The position numbers and the translations under genes are program-made. Under the pieces are notes generated by a model. It worked only from the letters and a program-made list of their open reading frames with translations, did not search any database and was not told where the DNA came from. A stretch of DNA of 64,000 nucleotides from Nitrospira sp. CG24A (GTDB lineage: Bacteria > Nitrospirota > Nitrospiria > Nitrospirales > Nitrospiraceae): NCBI GenBank assembly GCA_002869925.2, contig NEWT02000035.1, positions 490,667 through 554,666 of the forward strand. The letters run 5' to 3'. Each line of letters opens with the position of its first letter. Position 1 is the first letter of the stretch. Of the stretch, positions 20,191 through 29,671 are shown one piece after another.

Positions 20191-20592
20191 TCACTCCGAC
20201 TTGATAAACCGCCAACTCAATGCCCCAATGGCTGCGCCGGCCGTATCGGCCAGCCAATCCAGCCAGCTTGATTCACGGAAGGGAACAAAGAATTGATGCA
20301 CTTCGTCCGTGATGCCATAGATCGAAGCCGTGACAACCGCCAGCACGAGTGCCTGCCGAGCGACAGAAGGCCCTGCCGCCCATCGAAACGCGCGATAGCA
20401 CAGTACGGCCAGACCGGCATACTCCACTGCATGCAAGACTTTGTCACTGACGTCTTTGAGCACGAACGATGGCAGCTGTTCGTCGGGATGCGACTGGGAC
20501 GACAGGTAAAAAATCATTCCGGCATACAGCACCGCCGGCAACCAGTACCAAAACACCTGAACGGACACACCTTGCCGAATTGCGTAATTCAC
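20191..20592 (-). CDS. VanZ-like membrane protein
   Basis: A 133-residue integral membrane protein with about four hydrophobic segments. The VanZ-family signature is present: FYLSSQS near residue 28, DKVLHAVEYAGLAVL near 50-64, and the ending YGITDEVHQFFVPFRESSWLDWLADTAGAAIG. Family members are linked to glycopeptide resistance or are of unknown function. It stands alone between a palindromic repeat and the divergently transcribed GH57 gene. Confidence 0.8.
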   Translation of the reverse strand: MNYAIRQGVSVQVFWYWLPAVLYAGMIFYLSSQSHPDEQLPSFVLKDVSDKVLHAVEYAGLAVLCYRAFRWAAGPSVARQALVLAVVTASIYGITDEVHQFFVPFRESSWLDWLADTAGAAIGALSWRFIKSE

Positions 20593-20674
20593 TCTGGCCT
20601 CTCTCTATTTATTGCAGGCTCTTTATCTCTATGACATACTGAATTTTGATTCTCACTACAATTAGCATGCGATC

Positions 20675-22876
20675 ATGAAGACTGCCCACATCTGTTTTCT
20701 CTGGCATATGCATCAACCGTATTACACGGACCCCGTCGCGGGTTCTGCCAGCATGCCCTGGGTGCGGCTGCATGCCACCAAAGCCTATTATGATATGGCC
20801 TATGGACTGGAGAAGTTTCCCTCGGTCAAAGCCACATTCAACTTTACACCGTCGCTCCTGCGGCAGCTTCAAGAAATCGGATCGGGAGCGGTGCGCGATC
20901 TCTTTCTGGAATATGCCCAGCGTCCGGCGGCAGACCTTCGCCCGGAAGAGAAGGCCTTTCTCATTCGGCATTTTTTCTCCGCCAATTGGGCCACGATGGT
21001 GCGCCCATACCCTCGCTATCATGAATTACTGGTGAAGCGCGGGACCGACGTCTATGGCCAGGACTTGGAACGGATTGCGCGGCAGTTTTCTACGCAGGAC
21101 TTTCTTGATTTGCAAACGTGGCACAACCTCGCCTGGTTCGGCTACGGCGCCGTCAGTCGTTATCCTCGCCTGGCTGCGTTGCGTCAGAAGAACCGAGGCT
21201 TCACGGAAGAAGAGAAACAAGAGGTGTTGGCGCTCCAACTCGTGGCCGTGCAGGACATTGTTCCGCTCTATCGACGACTGATGGAGCGGGAGCAAATCGA
21301 GCTGACGACGACCCCCTTCTTTCATCCGATCCTGCCGCTCGTCATCGATACTGACTTGACTCGCCGCGCCAGACCGGATCTCCCACTCCCCTCACGATTC
21401 CATGCGCCGGAAGATGCAGAGACACAGCTGCAACGCGCCGTCGATTTTCACCGCGCCACATTCGGTCGGGCTCCCGTGGGCCTCTGGCCATCGGAAGGCT
21501 CCGTCTGTCCGGAACTGATTCCGATGTTGCCGAAGGTCGGACTGCGCTGGCTGGCAACCGACGAAGGCATCCTCGCTCGCTCGCTTGCTGCGGCCCAGCA
21601 ACCCTGGGAACGCCACCGGGATCTCTATCAGCCGTACCAGGTCGGATCGGAAAACCAAGACGTCACGATACTGTTTCGCGATCGGGAGATCTCCGATGCC
21701 TTCGGGTTTGTCTACCACAAGACCACTCCTGAGATGGCAGCCGAAGATGTGCTTCGCCGGCTGCGCCAGATCATATGCGACACGCCGCAAGAACAGATCA
21801 CCATCGCGATTGTGCTGGACGGGGAAAACCCATGGGAGCACTACCACGAGGGAGGCGAACAGTTTCTCTCACTCCTCTACAAGGCCTGCTCAACCGGCGC
21901 GCTCGATAGCGATGCCGTTCGCGCCACCACCGCCACGATCTCCGAAGCGCTCCAAGCCTCGCCCGCCACACACCGGATCAGCCACTTGCATTCAGGTTCC
22001 TGGATCAATCAGGACTATAAAATCTGGATCGGCCACCAGGAGGACAATCGAGGGTGGGACCTGGTGGGCCAAACTCGATCTCGCCTGGCCGAGATTTCTT
22101 CATCGCTCCCCTCGGATCGCGCACAAGCCGCCTGGGACGAGCTTTATGCCGCCGAAGGCAGCGATTGGTTCTGGTGGTATGGGGACGACTTCGATACCGA
22201 CTACAAAGCAGAGTTCGACCGGCTCTTTCGAACCCACCTTCGAAACGTGTGGACGATTGCAGGCCTGACGCCACCAGATCAGTTGAATCAGCCGATCTGT
22301 CAGCTCCGCGGTGTGCCGGATGCCGACCTCGTCACCATGCCCCTCGCCTTGCTCACCCCCTCCATCGATGGACAGGTGACAGACTTTTTTGAATGGCGCG
22401 GAGCAGGCAGGATCAAGACTCAGCCGCCGCTCGGCGCCATGTGGAAAGCCGAAGGGATATGGACTGACATCCAATTCGGCTGGAGTCTCGACCAGCTCTA
22501 TCTCCGGCTCGATCCGGACGAGCAATCACAACCACGCCAGGCAGGGCTTACGGTCGAGTTGCAGATACAGACGCCCGAGCACCTCTACCGCCTGTCGTTT
22601 TCACTCGAGCCATCAGAACAACACCAGTTTGTGCTTTCACAGAAACTTGCCAGTGGCCCCTGGCAAGAGATCGGTTCCTACCAATCGATGTGTCATCAGA
22701 AGATTATCGAACTGGCTGTGCCATTCAAGGAGCTACAGCTCATAGCCGGACAGGAAATCCACTTGACCATTCTGGTATTGGAACATCATTTGGAAATCGC
22801 ACGGTATCCACACCACAAGCCTGCGACATTTCTAGTCCCAGGTCCGGAGTTCGAAGCAACTCTATGGCGAGTCTGA
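20675..22876 (+). CDS. Family 57 glycoside hydrolase
   Basis: A 733-residue GH57 protein. The start HICFLWHMHQPYY is the first conserved region of the family. GLWPSEGS (about residue 270) holds the catalytic Glu, and VLDGENPWEHY (about 380) the second acid. W-rich DWFWWYGDDFDTDY (near 495) is also typical. The last 170 residues are beta-rich and may be a carbohydrate-binding part. GH57 enzymes are alpha-amylases, branching enzymes or amylopullulanases. No signal peptide is visible, so it should act on intracellular glycogen-like glucans, which fits the galT gene downstream. Confidence 0.85.
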   Translation: MKTAHICFLWHMHQPYYTDPVAGSASMPWVRLHATKAYYDMAYGLEKFPSVKATFNFTPSLLRQLQEIGSGAVRDLFLEYAQRPAADLRPEEKAFLIRHFFSANWATMVRPYPRYHELLVKRGTDVYGQDLERIARQFSTQDFLDLQTWHNLAWFGYGAVSRYPRLAALRQKNRGFTEEEKQEVLALQLVAVQDIVPLYRRLMEREQIELTTTPFFHPILPLVIDTDLTRRARPDLPLPSRFHAPEDAETQLQRAVDFHRATFGRAPVGLWPSEGSVCPELIPMLPKVGLRWLATDEGILARSLAAAQQPWERHRDLYQPYQVGSENQDVTILFRDREISDAFGFVYHKTTPEMAAEDVLRRLRQIICDTPQEQITIAIVLDGENPWEHYHEGGEQFLSLLYKACSTGALDSDAVRATTATISEALQASPATHRISHLHSGSWINQDYKIWIGHQEDNRGWDLVGQTRSRLAEISSSLPSDRAQAAWDELYAAEGSDWFWWYGDDFDTDYKAEFDRLFRTHLRNVWTIAGLTPPDQLNQPICQLRGVPDADLVTMPLALLTPSIDGQVTDFFEWRGAGRIKTQPPLGAMWKAEGIWTDIQFGWSLDQLYLRLDPDEQSQPRQAGLTVELQIQTPEHLYRLSFSLEPSEQHQFVLSQKLASGPWQEIGSYQSMCHQKIIELAVPFKELQLIAGQEIHLTILVLEHHLEIARYPHHKPATFLVPGPEFEATLWRV

Positions 22877-22884
22877 TTATACGC

Positions 22885-22980
22885 GTGAAAGGTGAAACGT
22901 TAGACGTGAAACGATCCAGCACTGGGACAAGGACCGATATTTTACATCTGACGTTTCACGTTTTACCGTTTACCTTTCAC
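22885..22980. repeat. Inverted repeat between GH57 gene and galT
   Basis: Two 28-base arms (22885-22912 and 22953-22980) of GTGAAAGGTGAAACG type pair across a 40-base loop. The same GTGAAA/TTTCAC units recur at 24340-24376, where they are read as protein. It ends just before the galT ribosome site. Confidence 0.6.
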
Positions 22981-22996
22981 GAGTTTGGAGGTGGAA

Positions 22997-24001
22997 ATGC
23001 CCGATCTCAGACGTGATCCGATTGTCGGTCGGTGGGTCATTATTTCGACGGAACGTAGCGCTCGGCCTCACGACTTCGTTCCCGTGCAAACCGCTCGCCC
23101 GTTGGCCGCAACGCTCTGCCCCTTTTGCCCGGGGCAGGAACGACTGACGCCGAAAGAAATTATGGCCTATCGGCCACAGCCGGTGGAATCCAATAGCCCG
23201 AACTGGACCGTGCGTGTCGTGCCGAATAAGTTTCCCGCACTCCAAATCGAAGGCACGCTCGATCGCCAAGGCCTCGGCCTCTATGATCGCATGAATGGGA
23301 TCGGGGCCCATGAAGTCATCATCGAAACCCCCAACCACAAGGAAAGCCTGGCCGACATGCCGACCAAACGAGTCGAGGACGTGTTGTGGGCCTATCGCGA
23401 CCGCATGATCGATCTCAAGAAAGACGTGCGGTTCCGTTACATTCTGATTTTCAAGAACCATGGAGCGTCAGCCGGCGCCACACTGGAACACAGCCACTCA
23501 CAACTCATCGCCCTGCCGATCATCCCGACCAGCGTATTCGAGGAAATCGATGGGTGCCGGGCTCATTATGAGCAAAAAGAACGCTGTATCTACTGCGATA
23601 TCCTCCGGCAGGACCTCTCGGACGGCGATCGTATCGTGGCGGAAAATCCCGAGTTCCTCTGCGTCACTCCCTACGCTCCACGCTTTCCCTTCGAAATGTG
23701 GATTCTCCCAAAGCGCCACGCCGGCCACTTCGAAGAGAGCCAGAAAACACAATTCGAGTTCCTTGCGCCGATTCTTTCGGAAGCACTGCGACGGATGGAT
23801 AAGGTCCTCTCAAAGCCCTCCTACAACTTTATCCTCCATAGTTCTCCCCTCCACGAGAAAACCGGGGATTTCTACCATTGGCACATCGAGATTATTCCCA
23901 AGCTCACGCAAGTCGCCGGCTTCGAATGGGGCACCGGGTTCTACATCAATCCTGTGGCGCCGGAAGAATCGGCAAAGTTTCTGCGGGAGGCGGCGATCTA
24001 G
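22997..24001 (+). CDS. galT: Galactose-1-phosphate uridylyltransferase
   Basis: A 334-residue class I GalT. It swaps UMP between UDP-glucose and galactose-1-phosphate. The active-site EHSHSQ (about residue 163) contains the uridylylated histidine; zinc or iron sites are CPFCPGQE (about 41), CIYCD and HWHIEIIP near the end. ATG 22997 is chosen because GGAGGT stands 7 bases upstream; an in-frame TTG at 22985 is less likely. Similar enzymes in this position may instead act as ADP-glucose-type phosphorylases, but the motif set fits GalT. Confidence 0.85.
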   Translation: MPDLRRDPIVGRWVIISTERSARPHDFVPVQTARPLAATLCPFCPGQERLTPKEIMAYRPQPVESNSPNWTVRVVPNKFPALQIEGTLDRQGLGLYDRMNGIGAHEVIIETPNHKESLADMPTKRVEDVLWAYRDRMIDLKKDVRFRYILIFKNHGASAGATLEHSHSQLIALPIIPTSVFEEIDGCRAHYEQKERCIYCDILRQDLSDGDRIVAENPEFLCVTPYAPRFPFEMWILPKRHAGHFEESQKTQFEFLAPILSEALRRMDKVLSKPSYNFILHSSPLHEKTGDFYHWHIEIIPKLTQVAGFEWGTGFYINPVAPEESAKFLREAAI

Positions 24002-24148
24002 GCACCGTAAGGTGTAACACGTGAGGCGTAAGGCGATATGTTGCTGAATCTCGCTTGCCCACTCCTGATAACATTTCATCCCTAACCCCTCGCGCCTCAC
24101 GAACGCCACCCCTTGCCCCCTGCAGGCATGGAAGCTTAAGATCCTCCC

Positions 24149-24388
24149 ATGCACGTCCAACTCAGCCATCCAGCCAGAACCGTCGAAGTCAAAGGGCCCA
24201 AGAAGGTCAAAGAACTCTTGCGCGAGCTGAATCTCGTCGTCGAAGCGCACTTGGTGATTAAAGGCGACGATCTCGTGACCGAAGACGAGATGCTCTACGA
24301 CGGCGATCAGATCGAGATCCGACCGGTCATCTCCGGCGGTTCACCACGTTTCACCTTTCACGTTTCACCTTTCACGAGCCCCGCATGA
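24149..24388 (+). CDS. ThiS/MoaD-like sulfur carrier with extra C-terminal tail
   Basis: A 79-residue beta-grasp protein. VEVKGPKKVKELLRELNL and GDQIEIRPVISGG are typical of ThiS-like carriers. The Gly-Gly that must be the C-terminus for sulfur loading (residues 63-64) is followed here by 15 residues, SPRFTFHVSPFTSPA, encoded by TTTCAC-type intergenic repeats. It would need cleavage to work, or it is impaired. The stop overlaps the next ATG (ATGA), so it is coupled to a TtcA-like tRNA thiolase, a logical sulfur acceptor partner. Confidence 0.7.
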   Translation: MHVQLSHPARTVEVKGPKKVKELLRELNLVVEAHLVIKGDDLVTEDEMLYDGDQIEIRPVISGGSPRFTFHVSPFTSPA

Positions 24389-24633
24389 ATTGCACCAAAT
24401 GTAAAACCAAAGCGGTGATCGATCTTCCGCGGCATAATGCGGCCTTCTGCAAAGGCTGCTTCAACGGCTTTGTCCACGATCAGGTGGCGCGGGCGATCAA
24501 GTCGGAGTGGATGTTCGGGAAGGACGAACGGATTCTCGTGGCGGTGTCAGGAGGGAAGGACAGTCTGGCGCTCTGGAACATTCTGCTCACGCTCGGCTAT
24601 CGCGCGGACGCACTCTATGTGGACCTCGGTATC
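24385..24633 (+). pseudogene. TtcA-like tRNA thiolation enzyme, truncated
   Basis: About 83 recognisable residues: an N-terminal zinc site (MNCTKCKTKAVIDL with FCKGCF), then the PP-loop VAVSGGKDSLALWNIL that binds ATP, ending at YVDLGI. After that the sequence changes to unrelated, AT-rich DNA with a T-run, though the frame stays open to 24825. The tRNA-binding and catalytic cysteine parts are missing, so it is a 5' fragment left by a deletion or rearrangement. Complete homologues are around 300 residues. Confidence 0.8.
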
Positions 24634-24713
24634 GTTCCGTCATTGACGGGCTGGCTTTTTTTTAGTATCATTTTGAGACAGCTTATCAATTTCAATTTCA
24701 TAAGGACATTCAC

Positions 24714-25149
24714 ATGTCATTCGCAAACCTCCTTCCAATGTTCACCCGAACGATCCTCGCAATTTTTCTTTTATTCTTTTCGACTACCATCTTCTTGCCT
24801 TCAGCCCAAGCCGCCGATTCATTGACGATCTACTCCGGTCGCTCGGAACGGCTCATCAAGCCGGTGCTCGACGCCTTTACGGCTAGTACCGGCATTCAAA
24901 TCAATCTCTTGTCGTCGGGCACAACGGAATTGGTCAATCGGCTGAAAGCCGAAGGCGATCGCACCTCGGCAGATCTGTTCATTACCAACGACGCCGGCAG
25001 CTTGGAACTGGCCCGAGCAGCGGGCCTTCTCCACCCATTGAATATGCGGGAAGTCGAACGGGCCATCCCCCCTCAGTTTCGCGCATCGGACAATGCCTGG
25101 GTCGGACTTTCCGGACGATTCTGGATCGTCGTATATAACACCACGCCTG
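24714..25149 (+). pseudogene. Iron ABC transporter substrate-binding protein, truncated
   Basis: It begins with a signal peptide (TILAIFLLFFSTTIFLPSAQA), then DSLTIYSGRSERLIKPVLDAF and the SADLFITNDAGSLELARAAGLL block, the pattern of Fe(III)-binding FbpA/FutA proteins of the periplasm. After WVGLSGRFWIVVYNT it runs into an IS256-type remnant at about 25145, and the frame ends at 25202. Only about 145 of some 340 residues remain. An inverted TTGA/TCAA-type sequence near 24673-24690 upstream could be a weak Fur site, but this is speculative. Confidence 0.8.
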
Positions 25150-25690
25150 AAATTCGACTTCCGTGTTTGCCCGTGGAGCGACGGTCAGCATGCAATCCAT
25201 AGTATTCCCTGGCTCCTTGAGATCAGACAATGCGGGCATCGGTCACGTCATCATGCTGGATTTCCCGCTGCAACGCCGCGTGGAGCTGGGCCAGATGCCG
25301 GTAGCCTTTGATCCGCCGCAAGCGGGGTTCGATGCCAGGATAACACTCGCGACCCAGCGGGTGTTTCTATTCCGACGTGCGCCGGCGATTCACCTTGTCG
25401 GTCAGTTGCCCGTATTGGGCGTTGAACGACTCCAGGCAATTGGTCGTCTTGAGACTGAGGCTCAAGGTGCCGAAGGCACTCAGCCGATGCAGCGTCAGGG
25501 TTTCCTCCAAGCCTTCCTCTACACTGGCCGCTGCCGACCGATTGATGGTCCCCAGCTCCGCCGAAGCTGCCACAAGGCGGCCCTGGCTTCCGTGTAGGTC
25601 GGCCGCTCGTAGACCTGCTGGCGCCACAGGGGCTGCTGACCTCCGGGACCGCTTCCGCACAGGCTTCATACCAGCGGCAACTCAAGGAGC
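25147..25690 (-). mobile_element. IS256-type transposase remnant, left copy
   Basis: Minus-strand frames give pieces of a mutator-type (IS256) transposase: QQVYERPTYTEARAAL, then SAAASVEEGLEETLTLHRL and LSLKTTNCLESFNAQYGQL, then GIEPRLRRIKGYRHLAQL, each in a different frame with stops between. The 3' end of the gene faces the truncated iron-binding gene. The last 320 bases are nearly identical to 29347-29671 in the same orientation. Both copies share the stop after VDRWRTSE or its equivalent, so the element was already decayed when duplicated, or both derive from a defective copy. Confidence 0.75.
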
Positions 25691-25699
25691 ACTCGCCAC

Positions 25700-26848
25700 T
25701 TAGGCAGAACGCTTTTGATAGAAGTCACTGATCGCCTTGACCACCTCAACTTGCTGCTCAGCAGCCAGCTCGGGGTAGATCGGAATCGCGACGGTCTCTC
25801 TGGCCGCGCGTTCCGACTCTGGAAAGTCGCCTTCTTTATGCCCGATATATCGAAAACACTCTTGCAGATGGAACGGGACCGGATAATAAATTTCTGTTCC
25901 GATCCCTTGTTGTTTGAGATACCCCATGAGATCATCGCGCTTTTCGACTCGAAGCACGAACTGATTATAAATGTGGTAGTGCGTGGCTCCTGAGTCACGA
26001 TAGACCGGCTCAGGCAGTCGGACTTTTTCTTTCTGCACCAATCCGCTCTGCTGAAAGAGAGCTTCATACCGGTGCGCATTTTCTTGGCGCCGCCTGGTCC
26101 AGTCGTCCAAATAATTCAATTTCACATTCAGCACCGCGGCCTGGATCGTATCGAGCCTAAAATTCCCTCCGATCATCTTATGGTAATATTTCGGCTTTCC
26201 ACCATGAACACGCAACACTTTGATGCGTTCAGCCAATTCCTGATCGTTCGTGACCACCATACCACCGTCGCCCAATGCTCCCAAGTTTTTGCTGGGGAAA
26301 AAAGAAAGGCACCCAACCGTTCCCATTCCCCCAGCCCGTCGACCGTCACGGTATTCCGCACCGATGGCCTGGGCCGCATCTTCAATGATTTTCAGATTGT
26401 GCCTCTGCGCGAGATCAAGAATCGGTCCCATATCGGCGCACTGGCCATAGAGATGTACCGGAATCATGGCTTTGGTCTTTGACGTAATCGCTTTATTGAT
26501 TTTTGAAGGATCAATATTGTATGTGGTGGGATCGATATCGACTAGAACAGGCTTGGCACCGAGCCGAGCGACAGCCCCCGCTGTCGCAAAGAAGGAATAG
26601 GGCGTGGTGATGACTTCGTCTCCAGGGCCAACCCCTATTGCCATCAGTGCAATGAGAAGCGCATCAGTTCCCGATGACACACCAATTCCGAACTGAGTCT
26701 GACAATAGGAAGCGACGCGTTCTTCTAATTTGCCCACTTCCGGACCCAGAATAAAAGCTTGGTCCCGAAATGTCTGTTCAATCGCAGCCATGACTTCTTT
26801 ATGCAGCGGCTCGTGATGTGCTTTCAAATCAAGTAGTGGAACCCCCAT
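25700..26848 (-). CDS. DegT/DnrJ/EryC1 sugar aminotransferase, WbpE-like
   Basis: A 382-residue PLP enzyme starting VPLLDLKAHH. Conserved parts are GVSSGTDALLIAL (near 57), EDAAQAIGAEY (PLP-binding Asp), SFFPSKNLGALGDGG with the internal-aldimine lysine, and GGNFRLDTIQAA. This form is close to WbpE, which aminates the 3-keto group of a UDP-2-acetamido sugar acid. The upstream gene supplies the matching dehydrogenase and acetyltransferase, which supports the call. Its 3' end abuts an IS256 remnant. Confidence 0.8.
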   Translation of the reverse strand: MGVPLLDLKAHHEPLHKEVMAAIEQTFRDQAFILGPEVGKLEERVASYCQTQFGIGVSSGTDALLIALMAIGVGPGDEVITTPYSFFATAGAVARLGAKPVLVDIDPTTYNIDPSKINKAITSKTKAMIPVHLYGQCADMGPILDLAQRHNLKIIEDAAQAIGAEYRDGRRAGGMGTVGCLSFFPSKNLGALGDGGMVVTNDQELAERIKVLRVHGGKPKYYHKMIGGNFRLDTIQAAVLNVKLNYLDDWTRRRQENAHRYEALFQQSGLVQKEKVRLPEPVYRDSGATHYHIYNQFVLRVEKRDDLMGYLKQQGIGTEIYYPVPFHLQECFRYIGHKEGDFPESERAARETVAIPIYPELAAEQQVEVVKAISDFYQKRSA

Positions 26849-26867
26849 AGATTCTCCTCAATAGGTG

Positions 26868-28460
26868 TTAGATGGCTTTTATTCCACTGACAGTGACTGC
26901 ATACGGCTTTTTACAGGATGGACAAGTTGCCTTCTTGCCTTTGATGACGAGCTTCACGCCGCAGACACACATCCATCCAGTCTGCCGGCCTGGATTGCCT
27001 ACGACAAGCGCATGATCGGGCACAGCTTTGGTCACCACGGAACCGGCGCCTATTAAGGCATACTGTCCGATCGTGATGCCACAGAGAATTGTTGAATTGG
27101 CGCCTAACGTCGCCCCTTTTTTGACCAGCGTCGGTCGAAGTTCATTCATTCTGGGGATTTCGCTTCGCGGGTTAAACACGTTGGTAAAGACCATGGAGGG
27201 GCCGCAAAAAACAAAGTCTTCCAATGTCACACCCTCGTAGACGGACACGTTGTTCTGGATCTTCACTCCATTCCCAACCGTCGTGTTGGGACCGACCACC
27301 ACATTCTGACCGATCTTGCAGTTCTTCCCGATTTGAGATCCCTTCAAAATATGCGAAGTGTGCCAAATGCTGGTGCCTTCTCCAATCTCGACGCCGCCGT
27401 CAACAAATGCCGACTCATGCACAAAATACTTCTTCTCCGCATGTGGTGCGTGCTGCTCCTGACGGTGGGACTCTTTCTCCAACGCCTGTTGGCAACGATG
27501 CAGTACGGACAACACCCGTAGGCCCTCATCCCCATCAGTTCTTGGTCGCGTTCGGCTGGCAACGCAATCTAGGAAATGGAGACATTCGGTTCGAAGGGGC
27601 TCTCCCTGATCAAGTTCGACCGGCTGGGCGTCCGCCTTGTTCGCAATGGGGATATTGTTTTTCCAGTCAATGGAGTGTGGATAGAGCAGTAACTTGTCCT
27701 TTTTCTCCACGTCATCGAACACGGCCATTTTGCGATCGCCCACAACGATCAATTTCTGCTCTTTGAACGGATGCAGCCACGAGACAAAGATATGCGCCTT
27801 GACCCCACTGGCAAAAGAAAGGAGACTCATCGTGACATCGGCAATGTGGTGGTGGAGATAATTCCCTCCTTGAGCCCTGACGCGCTCCGGCATTTCGTTC
27901 AGCAACCCCAGGATCACCGAGATATCGTGTGGCGCGAACGACCACAGAATATTTTCTTCTCGCCGAATTTTCCCGAGATTCAAACGATTAGAGTAGATGT
28001 ATTGGATTCTCCCCAACTCTCCAGCAGCAATGAGTTCCTTTAGTTTGAGCACTGCCGGATGATACCAAAGAAGGTGTCCCACCATCAGGATTCGGTCATT
28101 TTTTTTGGCAAGCGCGACGAGCCCTTCCCCTTCTTCAACAGAGAGACAAAGTGGCTTTTCTACGAATACATCCTTCCCGGCCAGCAAAGCCTCTCTCACC
28201 GCATCTGCATGCGCCTCGGCCGGCGTCGCAATCGCCACCGCTCGTATCGCCACATCTCTCAGGACGTCCGAATAAGCATTGAACATCTTTGCCGAGGGAT
28301 ATTGCTGTTTGAACGATTCCAACCGCTCCGGATCGCTGTCGCACACAGCTCCCAGCGCATTTAGATCGTGAAAATTGCGCACAAGATTCTTCCCCCAGTA
28401 ACCGGCCCCGATGACGGCTACTGGCGGGATTCTTTCACTACGCGTACTAGACATGCTCAT
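26868..28460 (-). CDS. Fused Gfo/Idh dehydrogenase and hexapeptide acetyltransferase (WbpB-WbpD type)
   Basis: A 530-residue two-domain protein. Residues 10-330 are an oxidoreductase: [17 protein letters not shown] binds NAD, followed by VEKPLCLS, the catalytic EKP. Residues 345-490 are a left-handed beta-helix acyltransferase with hexapeptide repeats ([20 protein letters not shown]). The end (about 495-520) is a zinc-ribbon-like CVCG...CPSC segment. With the next gene this gives three steps toward a UDP-diacetamido-uronic acid (WbpB oxidation, WbpE transamination, WbpD acetylation) used in surface polysaccharide. Confidence 0.8.
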   Translation of the reverse strand: MSMSSTRSERIPPVAVIGAGYWGKNLVRNFHDLNALGAVCDSDPERLESFKQQYPSAKMFNAYSDVLRDVAIRAVAIATPAEAHADAVREALLAGKDVFVEKPLCLSVEEGEGLVALAKKNDRILMVGHLLWYHPAVLKLKELIAAGELGRIQYIYSNRLNLGKIRREENILWSFAPHDISVILGLLNEMPERVRAQGGNYLHHHIADVTMSLLSFASGVKAHIFVSWLHPFKEQKLIVVGDRKMAVFDDVEKKDKLLLYPHSIDWKNNIPIANKADAQPVELDQGEPLRTECLHFLDCVASRTRPRTDGDEGLRVLSVLHRCQQALEKESHRQEQHAPHAEKKYFVHESAFVDGGVEIGEGTSIWHTSHILKGSQIGKNCKIGQNVVVGPNTTVGNGVKIQNNVSVYEGVTLEDFVFCGPSMVFTNVFNPRSEIPRMNELRPTLVKKGATLGANSTILCGITIGQYALIGAGSVVTKAVPDHALVVGNPGRQTGWMCVCGVKLVIKGKKATCPSCKKPYAVTVSGIKAI

Positions 28461-28590
28461 AATCGCTTCTCCAGTGAGCTCAAATTGGTGTAACGTTTCT
28501 CTTCAGTATTCAAATAGGGTCTGAACAAGAAAAGTTGATCTGGCGTGACTATTGTTACCGACTCGTGTTGAAGGTGAGGGAGCAGCCGGA

Positions 28591-29151
28591 CTATGTACGT
28601 GATAAAACATGGTCGAGGTTCGTAGTTGCTGCCACGTGGCACGTACGGTCACGGCAGTTCCAAGGCGCTCCTAAGGCCCTTAAGTAACTCCTGAAGAGCA
28701 GCTCATACTCCTTGAGGCTCCGATAAATCGCTACGGGCATGCTCTCATTATAGGTATGCACCGTAAAACTGCGGTCTTCGATCATTCGAATCCAAAGTGG
28801 GTTGTCTTGAGCAAGCCCACAAGTGAAGGTTTCGCTCAGACACCCCTTAGACGAATGGCACAAGACTCCCTGATCCCACAACACCCTCTGCACGGCCTTC
28901 CACACCAATTCATAGGTAAATTCGAACCGTTTAATCGCAGCATCCCGAACGAGCGCAAATTCCGGCTCTACCAATACCTCTTGGAGCCGTCGTAGTGCCT
29001 ATTCAATGGCAATGTCGATGTCTGAGTTCGGAGCGACTTCCAACGTTGCCCGGGAACCAAACAACAGAATCCGGTTCGACTCATCCGGCTGAAATCGGCT
29101 GATAACTTGGACAATACGCGTGAGAATCGGCTGAATACCCCGCTCTTTCAT
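28591..29151 (-). pseudogene. Fused remnant of an MNT nucleotidyltransferase and HI0074-type HEPN pair
   Basis: From ATG 29151 the minus strand encodes a minimal nucleotidyltransferase start with LLFGSRATLEVAPNSDIDIAIE, then a TAG at 28999-29001. In the same frame it continues ALRRLQEVLVEPEFALVRDAAIKRFEF, the HI0074-type HEPN protein, with the Rx4H motif RSFTVH, to 28591. The rest of the nucleotidyltransferase is missing, so a deletion joined the two genes. Intact pairs (MntA-HepT) are toxin-antitoxin modules in which the MNT partner AMPylates the HEPN RNase. Confidence 0.7.
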
Positions 29152-29346
29152 TTCACTATGGGTTCGACCGACCCGAACATCCTTGGGGTAGTTGTTTTAC
29201 CTTCGCTGGTCAAGATCGATATAGACATCTTACCTTGTTACGATAGACGCTTTATTACCAGAGTCAATCACATGTTGAAATTGCGAAGCGGCCTCCCACG
29301 TGGGTGATGCGTCGTTCCCGCGGACAGGGAGATCGTTTGCCCCTCG

Positions 29347-29671
29347 GCCTGAAACTCGACTTCCGTGTTTGCCCGTGGAGCGACGGTCAGCATGCAATCC
29401 ATGGTAATCCCTGGCTCCTTGAGGTCAGACAATGCGGGCATCGGTCACGTCATCATGCTGGGTTTCCCGCTGCAACGCCGCGTGGAGCTAGGCCAGATGC
29501 CGGTAGCCTTTGATCCACCGCAAGCGGGGTTCGATGCCAGGATAGCACTCGCGACCCAGCGGTGTTTCTATTCCGACGTGCGCCAGCGATCCACTTTGTC
29601 GGTCAGTTGCCCGTATTGGGCATTGAACGACTCCAGGCAATCGGTCGTCTTGAGGCTGAGGCCCACGGTGC
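29347..29671 (-). mobile_element. IS256-type transposase remnant, right copy
   Basis: It carries the same 3' transposase segment as 25147-25690, nearly base for base and in the same orientation. It reads QLTDKVDRWRTSE, a stop, HRWVASA, then after a frame change GIEPRLRRIKGYRHL. It is cut off on its 5' side where an IS3-type remnant begins (29672). The two copies flank the sugar-biosynthesis genes like the arms of a composite transposon. Confidence 0.75.

Noticed and set aside
24660-24700. Fur box before the truncated iron-binding protein gene
   Set aside because: Only TTGA/TCAA-like half-sites are present; match to the 19-bp consensus is weak.
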